A stretch of 64,000 nucleotides of DNA from an uncultured beta proteobacterium. Lineage in GTDB: Bacteria > Pseudomonadota > Gammaproteobacteria > Burkholderiales > Burkholderiaceae_C. Under the pieces are notes generated by a model, which was not told the origin of the DNA, searched no databases, and was given only the letters and a program-made list of their open reading frames with translations. The position numbers and the translations under genes are program-made. Positions 47,779 to 56,663 of this stretch are shown here, piece by piece (the first letter of the stretch is position 1; every line of letters begins with the position of its first letter). The stretch lies in contig CAIRAW010000037.1 in the NCBI GenBank assembly GCA_903876735.1, forward strand, positions 1 to 64,000, given 5' to 3'.

Positions 47779-48542
47779 GGTGTGTTGGCATGGTTGCCTG
47801 GCACCAACAGCGCCAGGCCGCGCAAACGCTGGTGCGCGGCGTCTTCCAGATCGGGCGCAACTGACTGCCTGGAATTCAGGTAATGGTTGCTGAAGACATC
47901 CAGATAGACCTCCAGGGTCTCGGCCGCATGCGGCTCGCCTGCCATCGCCAGGCACACGGCGGCGACTTCCGATGTGCACAGGTGCTCAGCGCGGGCTGAG
48001 CGGCGCAGCCGGTAGCGTGAAAGCTGTTCCGGTTGCAGACTGAGCACTGGCAGGTGGTCGAGATAAGGGCTTTTGCGAAACATCTTGCGCGCCTCTGACC
48101 AGGTGGCGTCCAGCAGGACAAACAGCGGCTTTTTTCCGCAGAGGGGCTGCAATTCGGTGACGACACGCGGCGCGGCTGCAAACTCGCCGGGAAATACCAG
48201 ATAGGGCTGCCACTGCGGGTCGGCCAGCAGGGTCAGCAAGGCCGGCTCCACCGCCGTGCGCGACCAGCCAAAGGCCGCGGTGTCGTTGACCACGTCGGCG
48301 ATCAACCAGCCAGTGTTGCTGGGCTTGAGCGGCTCGTTGTCGCACATGATCAGGCAGATGCCAGCCTGAGTTGTGACCTGTGGCCGCAGCGAACACAGAC
48401 AGTGGCTGAAGAGAACCCGGCAATCGGGGCAGCGCGGCGCGTGCGAACCCCGCGGCACAAAGGGTTTGCTGCGGCCGGCCACAAACAAGGCACGCAGGCG
48501 CTCGACCGCATTGCGTCTGCCGCTGGTTAGAGCGGTGCTCAC
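47751..48542 (-). CDS. tapT: tRNA-uridine aminocarboxypropyltransferase (DTW domain)
   Basis: 263 residues from a GTG start. N-terminal zinc-finger-like cysteines CPDCRVLFSHCLC, then the core FVLLDATWSEARKMFRKSPYL containing the DTW-type motif (here DATW) and AEHLCTSEVAA. The family (YfiP/TapT) places an acp group on U47 of tRNA using S-adenosylmethionine. The C terminus NTPLDPGSSPG and the stop codon are made of the palindromic repeat at 47750-47778, so the native tail has been replaced. It overlaps mnmH by four bases. Confidence 0.88.
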   Translation of the reverse strand: MSTALTSGRRNAVERLRALFVAGRSKPFVPRGSHAPRCPDCRVLFSHCLCSLRPQVTTQAGICLIMCDNEPLKPSNTGWLIADVVNDTAAFGWSRTAVEPALLTLLADPQWQPYLVFPGEFAAAPRVVTELQPLCGKKPLFVLLDATWSEARKMFRKSPYLDHLPVLSLQPEQLSRYRLRRSARAEHLCTSEVAAVCLAMAGEPHAAETLEVYLDVFSNHYLNSRQSVAPDLEDAAHQRLRGLALLVPGNHANTPLDPGSSPG

Positions 48543-49603
48543 AGTGCCCGATCTTGCAGCAACTGCGTTGCCAGGCGCGCCATGGCCGGCATGGAATGGC
48601 CATCGGGGCTGATGACGCGGGCGGCGCCGAACTGCTCGAAGTTGCGCCGCATCGACTGCAGATAGGCCGGGTCATAGTGCTGCGTCAGCAGTTCCTGCAC
48701 CACGGTTTCGAAGTCGCCAGCGCGCACGGCGGCCTGCCAGCGCTCAACCAGCACCTTGCCGCGGAATTCGGCCAGCACCTGCAGGCGTTCGCAGAAGTGG
48801 TCGACGTCGCGCACAAAGAAGTCGTAGTCTTCCAGCAGCAGCGCCACGCGCTGGGCGTCGGGCAGCACCAGATTCAGGCAGGGGCTGGCGCGCATGGCGT
48901 CCACCAGCGCCAGCGGCAGCACCACGTTGCCAACCTTCTTGCTTTCACTTTCGACGAACACCGGGCGTGTGCTGTCAAAGCGGCGCAATGCCTCCCAGAT
49001 CAGGGTGTCGAAGCGCTTTTGCGTGGGTTGCGCCAGCCCGGGGATGGCGCCCAGCACCGAACTGCGGTGGTTCGCCAGGGCTTCGAGGTCGATCACCTGC
49101 GCGCCCTGCGCCGCCAGCGCCTGCAGCAGGCGCGTTTTGCCGGAACCGGTGGTGCCGCAGACAACGCGCCAGTTCAACTGCTGTACCAGGCGCGGGATGT
49201 CCTGCACCACGGCGGCGCGAAAGGCCTTGTAGCCACCTTCGACCAGGGTGACGCGAAAACCGATTTGCGACAGGATCAGCGACAGTGCACCGCTGCGCTG
49301 GCCGCCGCGCCAGCAGTAGGTGAGCGGTTTCCAGTCTTTCGGTTTGTCGATGACCTCGCGCTCGATGTGGGCTGCGATATTGCGCGCCGCAATGGCGGCA
49401 CCGCGCTTCTTGGCTTCGAAGGCGTTGACCTGTTTGTACAGCGTGCCGATGTCGCGTCGCTCATCGTTGTTCAGCGTTGGCCAGTTCACGGCGCCGGGCA
49501 GGTGGTCCTCAGCAAACTCGCCTTCGCTGCGGGCGTCGATGAGGGTGTCGAAGGCTTGCAGGTTGGCGATGACCTCGCCCGCGCTCAGCGTGTGAAAACT
49601 CAT
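48539..49603 (-). CDS. mnmH: tRNA 2-selenouridine synthase
   Basis: 354 residues (also called selU or ybbB). An N-terminal rhodanese domain with the catalytic cysteine in YCWRGGQRSG is followed by a P-loop domain, VCGTTGSGKTRLLQAL. The enzyme exchanges sulfur for selenium at U34 of tRNA via a geranylated intermediate. It needs selenophosphate, so a selD gene should exist elsewhere. Both ends overlap neighbours by 4 bases (tesA upstream, tapT downstream), suggesting a tesA-mnmH-tapT operon. Confidence 0.93.
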   Translation of the reverse strand: MSFHTLSAGEVIANLQAFDTLIDARSEGEFAEDHLPGAVNWPTLNNDERRDIGTLYKQVNAFEAKKRGAAIAARNIAAHIEREVIDKPKDWKPLTYCWRGGQRSGALSLILSQIGFRVTLVEGGYKAFRAAVVQDIPRLVQQLNWRVVCGTTGSGKTRLLQALAAQGAQVIDLEALANHRSSVLGAIPGLAQPTQKRFDTLIWEALRRFDSTRPVFVESESKKVGNVVLPLALVDAMRASPCLNLVLPDAQRVALLLEDYDFFVRDVDHFCERLQVLAEFRGKVLVERWQAAVRAGDFETVVQELLTQHYDPAYLQSMRRNFEQFGAARVISPDGHSMPAMARLATQLLQDRAL

Positions 49604-50253
49604 TTCAGCAACCTTTGCAGTACAGGCCAGACATTGGCCAGCAGTTGGGGATGTGCCGCTTCCGTCGGGTGGATGCGATCGGCCTGAAACAAGCGCAGGC
49701 TGTCGGGCACATCGGCAACGCCTTTGAGCAAAAAGGGCACCAGTGCCGCCTTGTTGGCCTTGGCGACGCCGGCATAGAGGGCGGCAAAGCGCGCGCCGTA
49801 GTCTTTGCCGTAGTTGGGTGGCATTTGCATGCCGATCAGCAGCACCTTGGCGCCGGCCTGCTGCGCGGAGCGGGTCATCTGGTCCAGGTTGTCCTGGGTC
49901 AGCGCCAGCGGCAGGCCGCGCAGTGCGTCGTTGGCGCCGAGTTCGATCAACACATGGGTTGGTCGGTGCTCGGCCAGCAGCGCGCCCAGGCGCGAGCGGC
50001 CACCGGACGTGGTGTCGCCGCTGATGCTGGCGTTGACGACCTGGGCTGGCATCTTCTGCGCCGCCAGTTTCTGCTCCAGCAGGGCGACCCAGCCGCTACC
50101 GCGTTTGAGTCCATACTCAGCGCTCAGCGAGTCGCCCAGCACCAGGATAACGGGCGGCGTTTTGGCGGTCGATAGCCCTGCAAGGGCGCCGAGAACGGCG
50201 ACCGCGATAAAGTCACGCCTTAACAGCGGATGTCGATACAAAGAAAGCCTCAT
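49600..50253 (-). CDS. tesA: Arylesterase / acyl-CoA thioesterase I (TesA-like, SGNH hydrolase)
   Basis: 217 residues from ATG 50253. An N-terminal signal region (RRDFIAVAVLGALAGLSTA) suggests periplasmic export, as in E. coli TesA. Catalytic blocks: VLGDSLSAEYGL with the nucleophile serine, then ISGDTTSGG, LGANDALRG, and DRIHPTEAAH with the Asp-His pair. Its start codon overlaps that of the divergent ABC gene by two bases; a TTG four codons in is an alternative. Confidence 0.92.
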   Translation of the reverse strand: MRLSLYRHPLLRRDFIAVAVLGALAGLSTAKTPPVILVLGDSLSAEYGLKRGSGWVALLEQKLAAQKMPAQVVNASISGDTTSGGRSRLGALLAEHRPTHVLIELGANDALRGLPLALTQDNLDQMTRSAQQAGAKVLLIGMQMPPNYGKDYGARFAALYAGVAKANKAALVPFLLKGVADVPDSLRLFQADRIHPTEAAHPQLLANVWPVLQRLLK

Positions 50254-50932
50254 GTCTGATTCAATTATTTCCGTCGAGCATGTGTTCAAGTCGGTGACGG
50301 ATTCCACCGGAACCCTGGCCATTTTGCGCGATATTGACTTTGCCCTGAATGCGCGTGAAACCGTGGCCATTGTCGGTGCCTCCGGTTCGGGCAAGAGCAC
50401 GCTGCTGTCCATCATTGCCGGGCTTGACACGCCGAGCAGCGGCACGGTGCAACTGGCCGGACAGGACCTGTTCGCGATGGACGAGGACCAACGCGCCGAG
50501 TTGCGCGCGCAAAAGGTCGGTTTTGTGTTCCAGAGCTTTCAGTTGCTGGCCAACCTCAGTGCGCTGGAGAACGTGATGCTGCCGCTGGAACTGGCCAACC
50601 GGCGCGATGCGCGCAAGGTCGCCACCGAGATGCTGGCGCGGGTTGGCCTGTCGCAGCGCCTGGGCCATTACCCCAAGGTGCTCAGCGGCGGCGAACAGCA
50701 GCGCGTGGCACTGGCGCGCGCCTTCGTGGTGCAACCCGCCGTGCTGCTGGCCGACGAGCCCACCGGCAGCCTGGACTTTGCCACCGGCGAGAAGGTCATG
50801 GCCCTGATGTTCGAACTCAACCGCGAGCAGGGCACGACGCTGGTGCTGGTGACGCACGACAGCGCGATTGCAACGCGCTGTGACCGGCGCATCACGATCG
50901 AGGCCGGGTGCGTGCTGGAAGCGGCGGCATAG
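50252..50932 (+). CDS. ybbA: ABC transporter ATP-binding protein (YbbA type)
   Basis: 226 residues. Walker A GASGSGKSTLLS, Q-loop FVFQSFQLL, signature LSGGEQQRVALARA, Walker B VLLADEPTGSLD and H-loop VTHD. It is of the LolD/MacB-like group, ATPases driving FtsX-type permeases. No ybbP-like permease is next to it, so the partner is elsewhere or it acts with another system. Divergent from tesA, as in E. coli. Confidence 0.92.
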   Translation: MSDSIISVEHVFKSVTDSTGTLAILRDIDFALNARETVAIVGASGSGKSTLLSIIAGLDTPSSGTVQLAGQDLFAMDEDQRAELRAQKVGFVFQSFQLLANLSALENVMLPLELANRRDARKVATEMLARVGLSQRLGHYPKVLSGGEQQRVALARAFVVQPAVLLADEPTGSLDFATGEKVMALMFELNREQGTTLVLVTHDSAIATRCDRRITIEAGCVLEAAA

Positions 50933-50950
50933 CCGCCTGGCGCAGTTGGA

Positions 50951-51199
50951 CTAGCGGTAAAACGCCTCGACCTTGCCCTTGAGCTTGATCAGCAGCGGGT
51001 TGCCCTTGCGGTCCACGGTCTTGCCGGCGGGCACTTTGACCCACGACTCGCTGATGCAATATTCGGCGACATCGAAGCGGTCCTTGTCGTTGAAGCGGAT
51101 GCCAACCTCCTGCTCGAAAGCGGCCGCGATGTGAAAAGGGCTGCGCGGGTCGGTTGACAGGTGGTCGGGCAGGGCGGGTTTTGGGGTGCTTTCGGTCAT
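50951..51199 (-). CDS. DUF3297 family protein
   Basis: 82 residues. A Pro-rich start and then SPFHIAAAFEQEVGIRFNDKDRFDVAEYCISESWVKVPAGK, the DUF3297 pattern (segment here shown in part: GIRFNDKDRFDVAEYC). Small soluble protein of unknown function. Convergent with ybbA, 18 bases away, and divergent from rlmB. Confidence 0.8.
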   Translation of the reverse strand: MTESTPKPALPDHLSTDPRSPFHIAAAFEQEVGIRFNDKDRFDVAEYCISESWVKVPAGKTVDRKGNPLLIKLKGKVEAFYR

Positions 51200-51289
51200 G
51201 CGGGTCTTTCTTCGGTCAATTCAAACTGGTCCGATTGTCCCGGATTGCGGACCGGGCGCCGTTGCCGGCCAAGCCGCGATAATCACGCC

Positions 51290-52057
51290 ATGTCTTCACC
51301 CAAAGTTTTATTCGGCTTTCATGCCGTCGGCGTGCGCCTGAAAACGGCACACCAATCGATCGTCGAGATTTATGTCGACCCGACGCGCCGCGACGCGCGC
51401 ATGCGCCAGTTTCTGGACAAGGCCAACGAGGCCGGCTCCCGCGTCATCGAGGCCGACGGCATGCGCCTGGCCAAGCTCTGCGGCAGCCACGGGCACCAGG
51501 GTGTGGCCGCGCGCGTGCAGGCGCTGGCGCAGGTGACCTCGCTGGACGAACTGCTGGAGCAACTCGAAGCCGCGCAGGCGCTATTGCCGCTGGCCGAGCG
51601 CGAGGCGCCGCTGATCCTGGTGCTTGACGGCGTGACGGACCCGCACAACCTGGGCGCCTGCCTGCGTGTGGCCGATGGCGCTGGCGTGCATGCCGTGATT
51701 GCGCCCAAGGACCATGCGGCCGGCATCAACGCCACGGTCGCCAAGGTGGCCAGCGGAGCGGCCGAGACCGTGCCCTATTTCATGGTGACAAATCTGGCGC
51801 GCACCCTGAACGAGCTCAAGGAGCGCAGCATCTGGATCATCGGCACCAGCGATGTGGCCGGCAAGACGATTTACCAGGCCGACCTGAAGGGGCCGGTGGC
51901 GCTGGTGCTGGGCGCCGAGGGCGAGGGCATGCGCCAGCTGACCGCCAAGACCTGTGATGAACTGGTCAGCATCCCGATGCGCGGCGCGGTCGAGAGCCTT
52001 AACGTCTCGGTGGCCAGCGGCATCTGCCTGTACGAGGCCGTGCGCCAGCGCAGTTGA
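51290..52057 (+). CDS. rlmB: 23S rRNA (guanosine-2'-O-)-methyltransferase RlmB
   Basis: 255 residues from ATG 51290. SpoU/TrmH family: FGFHAVGVRLKT at the N-terminal substrate-binding domain; motif 1 LDGVTDPHNLGACLRVADG, then LVLGAEGEGMR and SIPMRGAVESLNVSVASGICLYEA forming the knot. It methylates G2251. A GATAAT box just upstream of the start may be a -10 element. Confidence 0.93.
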   Translation: MSSPKVLFGFHAVGVRLKTAHQSIVEIYVDPTRRDARMRQFLDKANEAGSRVIEADGMRLAKLCGSHGHQGVAARVQALAQVTSLDELLEQLEAAQALLPLAEREAPLILVLDGVTDPHNLGACLRVADGAGVHAVIAPKDHAAGINATVAKVASGAAETVPYFMVTNLARTLNELKERSIWIIGTSDVAGKTIYQADLKGPVALVLGAEGEGMRQLTAKTCDELVSIPMRGAVESLNVSVASGICLYEAVRQRS

Positions 52058-52097
52058 GCGCCGCCAGTCAATCCAGACCTCCAGAAACCTATTACCC

Positions 52098-52538
52098 ATG
52101 CAAACAAAAATTCTGCGTTTCATCTTGATCTTTCTCGTCGCTGTGCTGCTGCTCTCGGGCGGCTGGCTCTGGTTGACCCTGAACTGGAGCTACTCGCAGG
52201 GCGAGCGCGCCGGTTACGTGCAAAAGCTGTCAAAGAAGGGCTGGCTGTGCAAGACCTGGGAAGGCGAAATCGCCATGGTGACCATGCCTGGCGCCATTCC
52301 CGACAAGTTTGAATTCACGGTGCGCGACGAAGGCGTGGCGCAGCGCATCAACCTGCTGGCGGGCAAGCGCGTGGTCCTGATTTACCAACAGCACCGCTTT
52401 ATTCCATCCTCGTGCTTTGGCGAGACCGAGTATTTTGTCGGCGATGTGCGCGAAGTGCTCGATGGTCCCGCGCCCCAACTGGCGCCCGCACCGCTGGCAC
52501 CGAGCGCCGCGCAGGGCCAGTTGTCCACGCCACGTTGA
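52098..52538 (+). CDS. Membrane-anchored conserved hypothetical protein
   Basis: 146 residues. One N-terminal membrane helix (ILRFILIFLVAVLLLSGGWLW) followed by SYSQGERAGYVQKLSKKGWLCKTWEGE split around the cysteine, a beta-rich part, and a Pro/Ala-rich tail. The motif GERAGYVQKLSKKGW is, as I recall, conserved in many proteobacterial hypothetical proteins, sometimes mislabelled 6-phosphogluconate dehydrogenase, for which there is no support. Function unknown. It lies between rlmB and a LOG gene on one strand. Confidence 0.75.
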   Translation: MQTKILRFILIFLVAVLLLSGGWLWLTLNWSYSQGERAGYVQKLSKKGWLCKTWEGEIAMVTMPGAIPDKFEFTVRDEGVAQRINLLAGKRVVLIYQQHRFIPSSCFGETEYFVGDVREVLDGPAPQLAPAPLAPSAAQGQLSTPR

Positions 52539-52551
52539 GGCGCAAGACACC

Positions 52552-53421
52552 ATGAGCAAGACCGAACACCTGGCCGAGCGCCGTCTGGCCGATGCCTGGG
52601 CTGAATTGCAGAGCTACTCGGACCAGGGCAAGCCGCTGCAGGCCGACGCCCATCGTCTGGCCTTTGCCGATCCCGAATTTTTGCTGCGGCGTGAAACGCG
52701 CGGCATCCGCTTTCAGCTTGAAATGCTCAAGCCCGATCTGGACCAGGCCGAGCAGGGCATCGAGAACACGGTGGTGGTCTTTGGCAGTGCCCGTTTTTCT
52801 TCACCCGAGGACGCGCAGGTGGCGCTGCAAGCAGCTCAGGCCAGCGGCGACGTCAGTGCACTGGCTGTGGCGCAGCGGCAAATGCGCAACGCCCATTTCT
52901 ATGACCAGGCACGGCAGTTCGCAAGACTGGTGGCGGCGTACAGCGCGAACCGGCCCTGCGACGAGCAGCTGTTCATTGCGACTGGCGGCGGCCCTGGCAT
53001 CATGGAAGCGGCCAACCGTGGCGCGCACGAAATGGGTGCCGTCAGCATCGGCCTGAACATTGCGCTGTCGCATGAGCAGCGTCCCAATCCCTACATCACG
53101 CCGAGTCTGAGCTTCAAGTTTCATTACTTTGCGCTGCGCAAGATGCACTTCATGATGCGCGCCAAGGCCCTGGTCGCCTTCCCCGGCGGCTTTGGCACGC
53201 TCGACGAGTTGTTTGAAGTCATCACGCTGGTGCAAACCGGCAAGGCCAAGCCGGTGCCTATCGTTCTTTTTGGCACCGACTACTGGAAGCGACTGATCAA
53301 CATCGATGTGATGATCGAGGAGGGCGCCATCTCGGCGTCGGATCTGGACCTGTTCAGCTACGTCGACGAGCCGGCCCAAGCCTGGAGCGTGATCCGCAAT
53401 TTCTACGGTCTGAGCGACTGA
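52552..53421 (+). CDS. LOG-family protein (TIGR00730-like Rossmann fold)
   Basis: 289 residues. The LOG signature is complete: TGGGPGIMEAANRGA and PGGFGTLDELFEVITLVQTGK. An extra N-terminal helical region of ~70 residues (LAERRLADAWAELQSY) and VVVFGSARF mark the larger bacterial branch. Relatives are cytokinin-riboside phosphoribohydrolases or nucleotide 5'-monophosphate hydrolases; YgdH-type nucleosidase activity is possible. Start ATG 52552, 13 bases after the preceding gene. Confidence 0.9.
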   Translation: MSKTEHLAERRLADAWAELQSYSDQGKPLQADAHRLAFADPEFLLRRETRGIRFQLEMLKPDLDQAEQGIENTVVVFGSARFSSPEDAQVALQAAQASGDVSALAVAQRQMRNAHFYDQARQFARLVAAYSANRPCDEQLFIATGGGPGIMEAANRGAHEMGAVSIGLNIALSHEQRPNPYITPSLSFKFHYFALRKMHFMMRAKALVAFPGGFGTLDELFEVITLVQTGKAKPVPIVLFGTDYWKRLINIDVMIEEGAISASDLDLFSYVDEPAQAWSVIRNFYGLSD

Positions 53422-53578
53422 AGGCTGTGATATTGAGTGGTCTTTGACCTGCGTCAGTTGATTTTCAGACTCCTGCCGTCAACTTGATATGGAACGGGGC
53501 GGCTTGCCATGGATGAGCGCATGCTGACCGTGCCGACCGACATTTGTTGAGCGGCTTGTTCTAAGCAAGGAGTTGACC

Positions 53579-53962
53579 ATGTCCCATTACCACGCCGTCG
53601 TCTGGATCGATCACAAAGAGGCTCATGTGATGCACATCAGCCCGGACGATGTTGAAAAATCTGTCGTTCAACCGCATAAGCCGCATCACAAATTGCATTC
53701 CCGCGTTGGCACGCTCGGTAGTGGCCGTTTGGCTGAAAGCCAGGACTATTACCACCAGGTGGTCGAGGCGCTTGCCGGCGCCAGCGAGATTCTGGTGGTC
53801 GGTCCGGCGCAGACCAAACTGCAACTGATCAAGCACATCCATTCCCACGACCCCAAGATGGTGGACAAGGTGGTTGGCGTGGAGACGGTTGACCATCCGA
53901 GCGATGGCCAGTTGGTGGCCTACGCGCGCAAGTACTTCGTCGCCAAAGACCGCATGCTTTGA
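53579..53962 (+). CDS. eRF1-like / host-attachment-like small protein
   Basis: 127 residues from ATG 53579 with AAGGAG seven bases before. The N-terminal VVWIDHKEAHVMHIS, several histidine pairs (PHKPHHKLH), ILVVGPAQTKLQLIKHI and the end LVAYARKYF match the group annotated as translational machinery or host-attachment proteins with an eRF1 domain 3-like fold. Function is not established. A weak FNR-like site, TTGAC-CTGC-GTCAG at 53444-53457, lies upstream. Confidence 0.7.
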   Translation: MSHYHAVVWIDHKEAHVMHISPDDVEKSVVQPHKPHHKLHSRVGTLGSGRLAESQDYYHQVVEALAGASEILVVGPAQTKLQLIKHIHSHDPKMVDKVVGVETVDHPSDGQLVAYARKYFVAKDRML

Positions 53963-53997
53963 TGCAGGCAAGGGATTTGAGCCTTGCCTTGGGCTCT

Positions 53998-54025
53998 TTG
54001 CCATAAGCGTATTTTTTGCTAGACT
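53998..54025 (+). promoter_or_regulatory. Promoter of tRNA-Ala
   Basis: TTGCCA (53998-54003), a 16-base spacer, and TAGACT (54020-54025), followed by a GC-rich discriminator GCGGGC typical of stringently controlled stable RNA genes. The start would be near 54032, a few bases before the tRNA. Confidence 0.55.
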
Positions 54026-54036
54026 GCGGGCATTGT

Positions 54037-54112
54037 GGGGGGGTAGCTCAGCTGGGAGAGCGCTGCGTTCGCAATGCAGAGGTCGTGAGTTCGATCCTCA
54101 TCCTCTCCACCA
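54037..54112 (+). tRNA. tRNA-Ala (anticodon CGC)
   Basis: A full cloverleaf of 76 nt including an encoded CCA. Acceptor stem 54037-54043 pairs with 54102-54108 and has G3:U70, the alanine identity pair. D-arm GCTC/GAGC, anticodon loop TTCGCAA gives CGC (reads GCG codons), T-arm GTGAG-TTCGATC-CTCAT. Seven G in a row at the 5' end produce two further G:U contacts. It is preceded by a promoter and followed by a terminator, so it is a single-gene unit. Confidence 0.95.
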
Positions 54113-54129
54113 AAAATACCAATTAAATC

Positions 54130-54161
54130 AAGCACTTGGCGGAAGCGTCAGGTGCTTTTTT
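54130..54161 (+). terminator. Rho-independent terminator after tRNA-Ala
   Basis: AAGCACTTGGCG pairs with CGTCAGGTGCTT (two G:U or mismatched steps) over a GAAG loop and runs into six T. Eighteen bases separate the tRNA end and the stem. Confidence 0.85.
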
Positions 54162-54270
54162 CTTGCGCCTGGGCGCAAAAAGCCATTCTGACTGTGGCGG
54201 GTATGGGGCAGTTTTCATCCGACCGCGCCATAGCGAAATACGCCAAGACGATCTGGAATGTGGTGCCGCT

Positions 54271-55533
54271 CTAGCCCACTCGGTGAATGTCCTGTCCAAG
54301 CATTCCGGGTGCGACGAGCGTCACACCACCTTCGCTCACATGAAAGCCTCTGGCCCGATCCTGGTCGGCGTTCAGTCCGGCGCAAAAACCGTCGGGGATG
54401 CGACAGTGCTTATCGATGATGGCGCACTTGAGCGTCACACCTTTTCCAATCACGACATCAGGCAGCACCACCGAGTCTTCAACCAGACTGCCTTCGCCAA
54501 TCCGGACCTTGGAGAACAGCACCGAGCGCCGCACTGTGGCGCCGCTGACGATGCATCCGCTTGAGAGCAGCGAGTTAAAGGCCAGGCCACGACGATCATC
54601 CTCTTCAAACACCACTTTGGCCGGAGCGAGTTGGCGCTGCAGGCTCAAGATCGGCCAGTCATCGTCATACAAATTGAGCTCCGGCGACACTGCGGTCAGG
54701 TCCATATTGGCGTCCCAATAGGCATCGACCGTGCCCACATCACGCCAATAAGGCCGGGTTTCAACCATATTCACGCAACTGTCCTTGAAGCTGTGCGCAT
54801 AGGCCCGGTGCTCGGCCAGCAGCGAACCGATGATGTCCTGGCCAAAGTCGTGATGCGAAAGCGGGTTAGCCGCATCACGTACCAGTGTGTCAATCAGCAG
54901 AGCGGTCTCAAAGACGTAGATGCCCATGCTGGCCAGTGCATGGCTGGGTCGATCAGGCAGCGCCTGCGGGTGCGCGGGCTTTTCGTTAAACGCCACAATG
55001 CGTTGCGCCGCATCGACCGCCATCACGCCAAAGGCGCAGGCCTGCTCCAGCGGCACTTCAAGGCAGGCCACCGTCACTTCAGCGCTGCGCGCCTCATGCT
55101 CGGCCAGCATGATGGAGTAGTCCATCTTGTATATATGGTCGCCGGCCAGAATCAGTACCCGCTTTGGATTGACTTCATCCAGAATGCGCAGGTTTTGGTA
55201 CACGGCATTGGCTGTGCCGCTGTACCACTGCTCACCGTATTGCTGCTGCGCTGGCAGCACATCGACATGCTCGCCCAGGTTGGCCGCCAAGAAACCCCAG
55301 CCGTGCTCAATGTGGCGAATCAGGCTTTGCGCCTTGTACTGCGTTAGTACGCCGATGTGGCGCACGCCGGAATTGACGCAGTTGCTCAAAGTAAAGTCGA
55401 TGATGTTGAACTTTCCGGCAAACGGCACTGCCGGTTTGGCACGCCAGTCTGTGAGCTGGTGCAGACGGCTACCCCGCCCCCCGGCCAGCACCAGCGCATA
55501 GGTTTGCTCGGTCAGATTCTTGACGGAAACCAT
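54271..55533 (-). CDS. glgC: Glucose-1-phosphate adenylyltransferase
   Basis: 420 residues from ATG 55533; upstream in-frame GTG and TTG codons exist but give a non-conserved lead. [25 protein letters not shown] is the nucleotidyl-transferase and effector region, [19 protein letters not shown] and a left-handed beta-helix end ([13 protein letters not shown]) complete it. It makes ADP-glucose for glycogen. No glgA, B or P is in the window. The gene for a secreted protein ends 42 bases upstream of it on the same strand. Confidence 0.95.
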   Translation of the reverse strand: MVSVKNLTEQTYALVLAGGRGSRLHQLTDWRAKPAVPFAGKFNIIDFTLSNCVNSGVRHIGVLTQYKAQSLIRHIEHGWGFLAANLGEHVDVLPAQQQYGEQWYSGTANAVYQNLRILDEVNPKRVLILAGDHIYKMDYSIMLAEHEARSAEVTVACLEVPLEQACAFGVMAVDAAQRIVAFNEKPAHPQALPDRPSHALASMGIYVFETALLIDTLVRDAANPLSHHDFGQDIIGSLLAEHRAYAHSFKDSCVNMVETRPYWRDVGTVDAYWDANMDLTAVSPELNLYDDDWPILSLQRQLAPAKVVFEEDDRRGLAFNSLLSSGCIVSGATVRRSVLFSKVRIGEGSLVEDSVVLPDVVIGKGVTLKCAIIDKHCRIPDGFCAGLNADQDRARGFHVSEGGVTLVAPGMLGQDIHRVG

Positions 55534-55575
55534 TCGCACGCCGATGCTGAAGGTAACTGCTATCGGCAAGTGGTG

Positions 55576-56079
55576 TCACTTCATTTTGTAGGTTCCGGTC
55601 TGGTGATTGCAGGTCTGAAAGGTCCCTGGTTTGATGGTGGGGAACGTGCCCTGCGGCACCATGCTGCCGCTCATCTGCAGGCCTTCAAATTTTCCGGTGC
55701 CGGAGATGACCTCGCGGGTAACCCTGCCGTCGCTGGCGAGCAGCACCGAGGCGAGTTGCTTGTCGCCGTCACGGTCAATGGTTTCGCACAAGGTGTTCTG
55801 GGTGGCCTTGCCACCAAGCGATGTGTTCATTCCGACACAGCGGACCGTGGTGTTGTCCATCATGCCGCCGGGCGGATTGCTGCGGGCGGTTCCCATCACT
55901 TCGTAGCTGTACCCGAAGTGCGTCTTCGAGAATGCAACTGCGCTGGCCATACCCGAGAGGCAGGCGGTGAAATCGTAGCTACCCTCCTTTGGCAAGGTCT
56001 GCGCCACGACTGAACCGGCGAAAAGTCCCAAGATGGTTGCGAATACAAAATTCTTGCTTGCTAGCCTGGCCGATTTCAT
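55576..56079 (-). CDS. Secreted hypothetical protein
   Basis: 167 residues from ATG 56079, with AGGAG upstream. A signal peptide (FVFATILGLFAGSVVA, cleavage before QTLPKEG). The mature protein is small and beta-rich with four cysteines (YDFTACLSG, VRCVGMN, TLCETID, FQTCNHQ) that could form two disulfides in the periplasm, and GTGKFEGLQMSGSM near the end, like DUF3224/allene-oxide-cyclase-type barrels, though this is only a resemblance. Function unknown. Confidence 0.7.
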   Translation of the reverse strand: MKSARLASKNFVFATILGLFAGSVVAQTLPKEGSYDFTACLSGMASAVAFSKTHFGYSYEVMGTARSNPPGGMMDNTTVRCVGMNTSLGGKATQNTLCETIDRDGDKQLASVLLASDGRVTREVISGTGKFEGLQMSGSMVPQGTFPTIKPGTFQTCNHQTGTYKMK

Positions 56080-56282
56080 GCTGTTTCTCCTGAAGAGTGA
56101 ACGAACTGACGACAAGGGCCGAACCGACCCCACTCCATCAGAAGTTCAGCTTAGCGAGACACGCCAGCGCTGCGTTGACAATTCGCAAGGGGGTGCCGTT
56201 GCGGCGCATCAGCCCTGCGTGGCCGGTTTATGCCGGGGCCGGATCGGGCAGTTCAGAGGCATTCAGTTCAGCAAGCCGAACC

Positions 56283-56663
56283 TCAGTTTGGCGGGCGGTA
56301 GAGGGCGCAGATCTTGTTGTTATCCGGATCACGAAGATAGGCCAGGTAGAGTGGGCCTGTCGCACCCTCGCGAAGTCCCGGTGGCGCTTCGCAGGTGGTT
56401 CCGCCACTGGCCACACCGGCGGCATGAAATGCATCGACCTGCTCCGATGACTGGGCGGCAAAGCCCAGCGTATTGCCGTTGCCATGGGTTGCGGGTTCAC
56501 CATTGATGGGGGTCGTGATGGCAAAGGTTCCCGTCTTGCTGCGATAGAAATAGCGGTTCTTGTTGGCGACACCGGGCGCGATGCCCAGCGCCCCCAGGGC
56601 CGCGTCATAAAAGGTTTTTGAAATTTCCAGGTCATTGACACCCAGCATCACGTGACTGAACAT
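56283..56663 (-). CDS. VOC-family (glyoxalase/dioxygenase-like) protein
   Basis: 126 residues from ATG 56663. FSHVMLGVNDLEISKTFYDAAL at the start and YLRDPDNNKICALYR at the end delimit a two-module VOC domain. The metal ligands His (SHVMLG), and the later His/Glu positions, are partly present; substrate unknown. Stands alone, divergent from the tyrosine phosphatase gene. Confidence 0.85.
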   Translation of the reverse strand: MFSHVMLGVNDLEISKTFYDAALGALGIAPGVANKNRYFYRSKTGTFAITTPINGEPATHGNGNTLGFAAQSSEQVDAFHAAGVASGGTTCEAPPGLREGATGPLYLAYLRDPDNNKICALYRPPN

